A stretch of DNA of 35,376 nucleotides from an uncultured Gammaproteobacteria bacterium (GTDB lineage: Bacteria; Pseudomonadota; Gammaproteobacteria; Pseudomonadales; Pseudohongiellaceae): the NCBI GenBank assembly GCA_913054495.1, contig CAJXIY010000023.1:1-35376 (forward strand), in the 5' to 3' direction. The notes under the pieces are model-generated. The model saw only the letters and a list, made by a program, of their open reading frames with translations. It did no database searches and had not been told where the DNA came from. Positions 32,092 through 35,376 of this stretch are shown here, one piece after another. The translations under genes and the position numbers were made by a program. Position 1 is the first letter of the stretch, and each line of letters begins with the position of its first letter.

Positions 32092-32598
32092 AGTTTTCTC
32101 TTTCTTAATGCAATCGCATTAATCATATTTCAGGGAACCGCCCTGGTTTCAATTCACAAACTTGCCTCGGCGCAAGGTCCTGTCTCTCGATTAAGGTTTT
32201 ACGAGACAACTCGCACGCGCAACGGCGTTCACCGCTGTCACAGGGTCGGGCATGTTTGTCGTTATGTGGTTCCCGGGGGTTTAGACCCGGTCGCACGACT
32301 GTGCAATTCAAAAGTAGCTAATGAAGTCGCTGTATTAAGCAGCGACTAGCTCAAGCGTGGAGGGAAAGCGTTGGAGACTGCAAATCCTTGCAGACAAGGT
32401 GTCCCTGATTACTTATTTATGCACCGTCAGTCAATCTCGGCCTTTGGTATCAAGCAGGTACTGAGCTGACGAGGCGGCACTTTATCACAAATTGTTGAAA
32501 AGTATCGATTTATTTTAATTTCAAGCTGCAAGCCCTAAGGTGCCGGCTGCCGATGCAGGCGCGCTGCACCGCCGTTCCGGTCTCACGGCTTACTCGGC
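32092..32598. other. Long gene-free stretch upstream of the helicase gene, with inverted repeats
   Basis: About 507 bp with no supported gene. It contains perfect inverted repeats GTCGCTG-TATTAAG-CAGCGAC (32326-32346) and CTGCAA-ATCC-TTGCAG (32378-32393), plus CCCGGG..CCCGG near 32272-32290. Genes for cold-induced DEAD-box helicases often have long structured 5' leaders, so this may be one; no start site is certain. A non-coding RNA is another option. No T-run terminator follows either hairpin. Confidence 0.4.
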
Positions 32599-33378
32599 TC
32601 AGAACAGGAAAAAGCCCCCATCGATCAGGAAGCTATCGCCACTATGGTAACGACTTGCATCGCTCATCAGGTAGGCGGCGATGCCCTCGAAATCTGACTT
32701 GTCGCCCCAGCGCCCTGCAGGAATTCTCGGCAGGATGGCGTTGGCAAATTTCTCATTCTTGTAATTCTCCGCGGTCATCGCGGTTTCAATATGGCCGGGC
32801 AGTATGGAGTTGGCGGTGACACCATGACGGGCGTACTCGATCGCCAGCGCTTGCATCATGGCGATCACTGCTCCCTTGCTGGCGGCATAGGCCTCTACCC
32901 TGGCCATACCCATCAGTGCGCCCAAAGAGGAGGTGCCGATCAAACGACCACCGGTGTCGCCCGCCAGCGACCGTGCCTTCATATGCTTCGCGGCACAGCG
33001 CAGGGTATAGAAGAGGCCATCCAGGTTCACATCCATCACCGCGCGCCAGTCTGCATTCGAAAACTCTTCGAAGCGACCCGATCTGGCCACACCGGCATTG
33101 GCGAAACAGGCGTCCACACGGCCGAATACTTCCAGGGTTTCAGCGAAGGCTTTTTCCACAGATTCTGCGTCAGAAACATCACACGCGATGGCGTGGAGCA
33201 GCGTGCCATACTCACAGAGTACGGCGATGGCCTCCGCGTTTTTCTCGGGATTGGTTCCCCATATGCAAACATCGGCGCCCTGCTTCGCGACACCTTCGGC
33301 GAAGCCAAGGCCTATGCCGCTATTGCCACCAGTAATGAGCGCGACCTTCCCCGTCAGATCGAATAGTTCACTGGTCAT
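32599..33378 (-). CDS. Short-chain dehydrogenase/reductase (classical SDR)
   Basis: A cytosolic NAD(P)-dependent oxidoreductase of 259 residues. Cofactor motif TGGNSGIG at 16-23, DVSD for the adenine pocket, FANAG (92-96), and catalytic Ser151 with YAASK (Tyr164, Lys168). The C-terminus ILPGHIETAM and the final FLIDGGFFLF match the 3-oxoacyl-reductase/gluconate-dehydrogenase branch. Substrate unknown. It starts 16 bp after the stop of the ubiX-type gene and is probably cotranscribed with it; the function of that pairing is unclear. It shares the fold with the SDR at 11106-11900 but the two are not close copies. Confidence 0.88.
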   Translation of the reverse strand: MTSELFDLTGKVALITGGNSGIGLGFAEGVAKQGADVCIWGTNPEKNAEAIAVLCEYGTLLHAIACDVSDAESVEKAFAETLEVFGRVDACFANAGVARSGRFEEFSNADWRAVMDVNLDGLFYTLRCAAKHMKARSLAGDTGGRLIGTSSLGALMGMARVEAYAASKGAVIAMMQALAIEYARHGVTANSILPGHIETAMTAENYKNEKFANAILPRIPAGRWGDKSDFEGIAAYLMSDASRYHSGDSFLIDGGFFLF

Positions 33379-33394
33379 CGCTACGCTACCTTAA

Positions 33395-33970
33395 TTATGC
33401 CTTGCCGGTGCGGCTTCCCTGCCACCGCTGCACCAGGGAGGAATCGATATCGAATAAATCCAGTACCCTGCCCACGTGATGATTCACCAGGTCGTCTATG
33501 GTTTGGGGCTTGATGTAGTGTGCCGGCATGGGTGGGGCAATGATGGCCCCAATCCGACTGGCCTTATAGAGCAACTCACAATGTCCGGTATGCAGTGGGG
33601 TTTCCCGTGGCAATAAAACCAGGCGCCGGCGTTCTTTCAGGCTGACGTCGGCGGCTCTGACGATAAGCGAGTCGGCATAGGAGTTGGCGATCGCAAACAG
33701 GGTTTTTATGGAACAGGGTGCGACGATCATGCCACCGGTCTGGAAGGAGCCACTGGCGATCGTAGCGGCAATATCCTTGTTGGAATGCACATGATCGGCC
33801 AGGGCTTTGACGGCGTTGGCGGAGAAGTCTGTCTCGATACCGATATTCATCTTCGCGGCGTCCGACATCACCAGGTGGGTCTCAATATCCGGGTCTTGCT
33901 TCAGCACTTCCAGCAGACGAATGCCGTAGATAACACCACTGGCGCCGGACATACCGATAATCAACCGCAT
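33395..33970 (-). CDS. ubiX: Flavin prenyltransferase UbiX
   Basis: Makes prenylated FMN from FMN and dimethylallyl phosphate, the cofactor of UbiD-type decarboxylases in ubiquinone synthesis and aromatic acid metabolism. 191 residues, close to the usual size. It opens RLIIGMSGASGVIYGIRLLE, the flavin-binding turn, then GGMIVAPCSIKTLFAIANSY and LKERRRLVLLPRETPLHTGH, the substrate-binding run, and APPMPAHYIKPQTIDDLVNH. The start at 33970 has AGGAAA at about nine bases; the longer frame from 34081 is unsupported. UbiD is not in the window. In many gammaproteobacteria ubiX follows mpl; here the two are about 5 kb apart, with this gene instead next to an SDR. Confidence 0.93.
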   Translation of the reverse strand: MRLIIGMSGASGVIYGIRLLEVLKQDPDIETHLVMSDAAKMNIGIETDFSANAVKALADHVHSNKDIAATIASGSFQTGGMIVAPCSIKTLFAIANSYADSLIVRAADVSLKERRRLVLLPRETPLHTGHCELLYKASRIGAIIAPPMPAHYIKPQTIDDLVNHHVGRVLDLFDIDSSLVQRWQGSRTGKA

Positions 33971-34174
33971 CGCACATTTCCTTTCGAGTACACTTGTCGC
34001 CTTGGTCCAACTAAGAAGACCCGTACAATAAGGGCCCGTATAAAAAGGCTCGCAAAAAAAGACTAGTGATTGTTGCATCAATGTCCGCTAACTGGCAAGC
34101 GATTGCGGCCGCTAGCAACAGCTAGTAACATGACGCTTCTCCCACTCTTCACCGCTGCCCAACGAAGCCAATCT

Positions 34175-35376
34175 ATGAGCAAGGCCAATCTTTTCTACGC
34201 CCAATCCGGTGGTGTTACCGCCGTTATTAATGCCAGTGCCTGCGGTGTCATCGAAACCGCGAGACAACACAAAGATAAGATTGGCAAAGTCTACGCCGGT
34301 AGGAATGGCATCGTTGGCGCGCTCAGGGAAGAACTCATAGACACCTCCAGGGAATCGGCAAAGACGATTGCCGCACTACGCTCCACCCCCGCCGGCGCAT
34401 TTGGTTCCTGTCGTTACAAGCTCAGGTCTTACTCCGAAAACAAGCGCGAATACGAACGCCTGATGGATGTGTTTCAGGCACACAATATTCGCTACTTTCT
34501 TTACAACGGTGGCGGTGATTCACAGGACACTGCCAACAAGATTTCTCAACTCAGTCTGGAAAAGGGCTTCCCAATCACCTGCATCGGCATTCCTAAAACC
34601 GTAGATAACGATCTGCCAATTACCGATAACTGTCCTGGCTTTGGTTCCGTCGCCAAGTATGTAGCCGTCTCCATTCGCGAAGCAGGACTGGATGTCGCCT
34701 CTATGTGTGAGAACTCGACCAAGGTGTTCGTGATGGAGGTAATGGGTCGACATGCGGGCTGGATAGCCGGTGCTGCGGGACTCGCCAGCGAAGTCGAAGG
34801 CGATGCGCCACATATCATCCTCTTCCCCGAGATCCCATTCAACAAACAGAAATTTCTGAGGAAAGTAAAATCCTGTGTCAGGAAATATGGATACTGCGCC
34901 GTCGTCGTATCCGAAGGCGCACAGTATGCCAACGGTGCCTTCCTGGCCGATGCCGGTGGCGCCGATGCTTTCGGACATGTACAACTAGGCGGCGTTGCAC
35001 CCTTCGTGGCCCAGTTGATCAAGGCCGAACTGGGATACAAGTACCACTGGGCTGTGGCCGACTATCTGCAAAGGTCGGCGCGCCACATCGCTTCGGCTAC
35101 CGATGTCGAGCAGGCCTACGCGGTTGGCAAGGCGGCTGTAGAATTCGCGCTTGATGGCAAGAACGCCGTTATGCCAATTATTATTAGGGGCAAGGGAAAG
35201 AAATACACCTGGCGCATCGGGGAAGCCAGCCTGGCAGATGTGGCCAACGTGGAAAAAACCATGCCAAGGAAATATATCAGCAGCGATGGTTTTCATATTA
35301 CCGCTGCGGCACGAGCCTACTTCTCGCCGCTGATTCAGGGTGAAGATTATCCCGTGTTCAAAAACGGTATTCCGCA
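34175..35376 (+). CDS. Phosphofructokinase, pyrophosphate-dependent type, 3' end beyond the window
   Basis: Phosphorylates fructose 6-phosphate in glycolysis, in this branch using pyrophosphate. About 400 residues are present before the right edge. The start MSKANLFYAQSGGVTAVINA is typical. PKTVDND (140-146) has lysine where ATP-using enzymes have glycine (PGTIDND), a mark of PPi use, and NGGGDSQDT (111-119) has aspartate at the other deciding position. MEVMGRHAGWIAG follows for sugar-phosphate binding. An in-frame ATG at 34130 is an alternative start, but its 15 extra residues do not match the family; the ribosome site for 34175 is weak. PPi enzymes allow reversible flux and are common in marine and methylotrophic gammaproteobacteria. 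It is divergent from ubiX across about 200 bp. Confidence 0.92.
   Translation, partial: MSKANLFYAQSGGVTAVINASACGVIETARQHKDKIGKVYAGRNGIVGALREELIDTSRESAKTIAALRSTPAGAFGSCRYKLRSYSENKREYERLMDVFQAHNIRYFLYNGGGDSQDTANKISQLSLEKGFPITCIGIPKTVDNDLPITDNCPGFGSVAKYVAVSIREAGLDVASMCENSTKVFVMEVMGRHAGWIAGAAGLASEVEGDAPHIILFPEIPFNKQKFLRKVKSCVRKYGYCAVVVSEGAQYANGAFLADAGGADAFGHVQLGGVAPFVAQLIKAELGYKYHWAVADYLQRSARHIASATDVEQAYAVGKAAVEFALDGKNAVMPIIIRGKGKKYTWRIGEASLADVANVEKTMPRKYISSDGFHITAAARAYFSPLIQGEDYPVFKNGIP

Overview
The window looks like a chromosomal stretch from a free-living, probably marine or aquatic gammaproteobacterium. The evidence is the combination of Mpl, a TIGR02444-type protein, a NudL-type NUDIX hydrolase, UbiX, a RhlE-type DEAD-box helicase, a TonB-dependent receptor and many exported Sec-signal proteins, all at an even moderate GC content. 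The exact family cannot be settled from sequence alone. I see no rRNA, tRNA, CRISPR array, prophage or complete insertion sequence. Most genes are ordinary housekeeping or accessory metabolism, many in short minus-strand operons.

Layout. 1-1.7 kb (minus): a thiol-peroxidase-like gene running off the left edge whose peroxidatic cysteine codon is an in-frame TGA followed by a SECIS-like hairpin, so it is read here as a selenoprotein; then an exported TPR/coiled-coil protein. 2.1-6.6 kb (plus): a PQQ dehydrogenase, an exported lectin-like protein, a glutathione S-transferase and a catalytically altered S41-type protease homologue, the last three tightly packed. 6.6-7.4 kb (minus): a permuted NlpC/P60 (YiiX-like) hydrolase. 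7.5-9.7 kb (plus): an aldehyde dehydrogenase, a glyoxalase-family gene remnant, and a small four-helix membrane protein broken by an apparent one-base frameshift. 9.8-12.9 kb (minus): a nitronate monooxygenase-like enzyme, SDR and alpha/beta hydrolase in a row, then a DUF6265-type protein. 13.2-15.3 kb (plus): a TonB-dependent receptor with a clear terminator.

15.5-18.9 kb (minus): an MFS exporter and an S9 peptidase, flanked by two copies of an imperfect repeat that appears to derive from the 5' end of the neighbouring NUDIX gene. 19.4-24 kb: the NUDIX hydrolase (plus), then (minus) a short diguanylate cyclase, a DASS-type anion transporter, a dienelactone hydrolase and a cysteine peroxiredoxin. 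24-30.6 kb: a YdcF-type envelope protein (plus), a trypsin-fold protease with a small membrane partner, a Lon-N-domain protein and Mpl (all minus), a TIGR02444 protein (plus), a two-helix membrane protein and an exported M20 peptidase (minus). 30.8-35.4 kb: a RhlE-type helicase with a long upstream region, an SDR and UbiX (minus), and a PPi-type phosphofructokinase running off the right edge (plus).

The most notable signals are the selenocysteine peroxiredoxin with its SECIS, a small intergenic repeat family with core CCTCTGA at four sites between 22.5 and 30.8 kb, the NUDIX-derived repeat pair, the degenerate S41 homologue inside a compact operon, and the frameshifted membrane protein. No wholly novel multi-gene system is evident.
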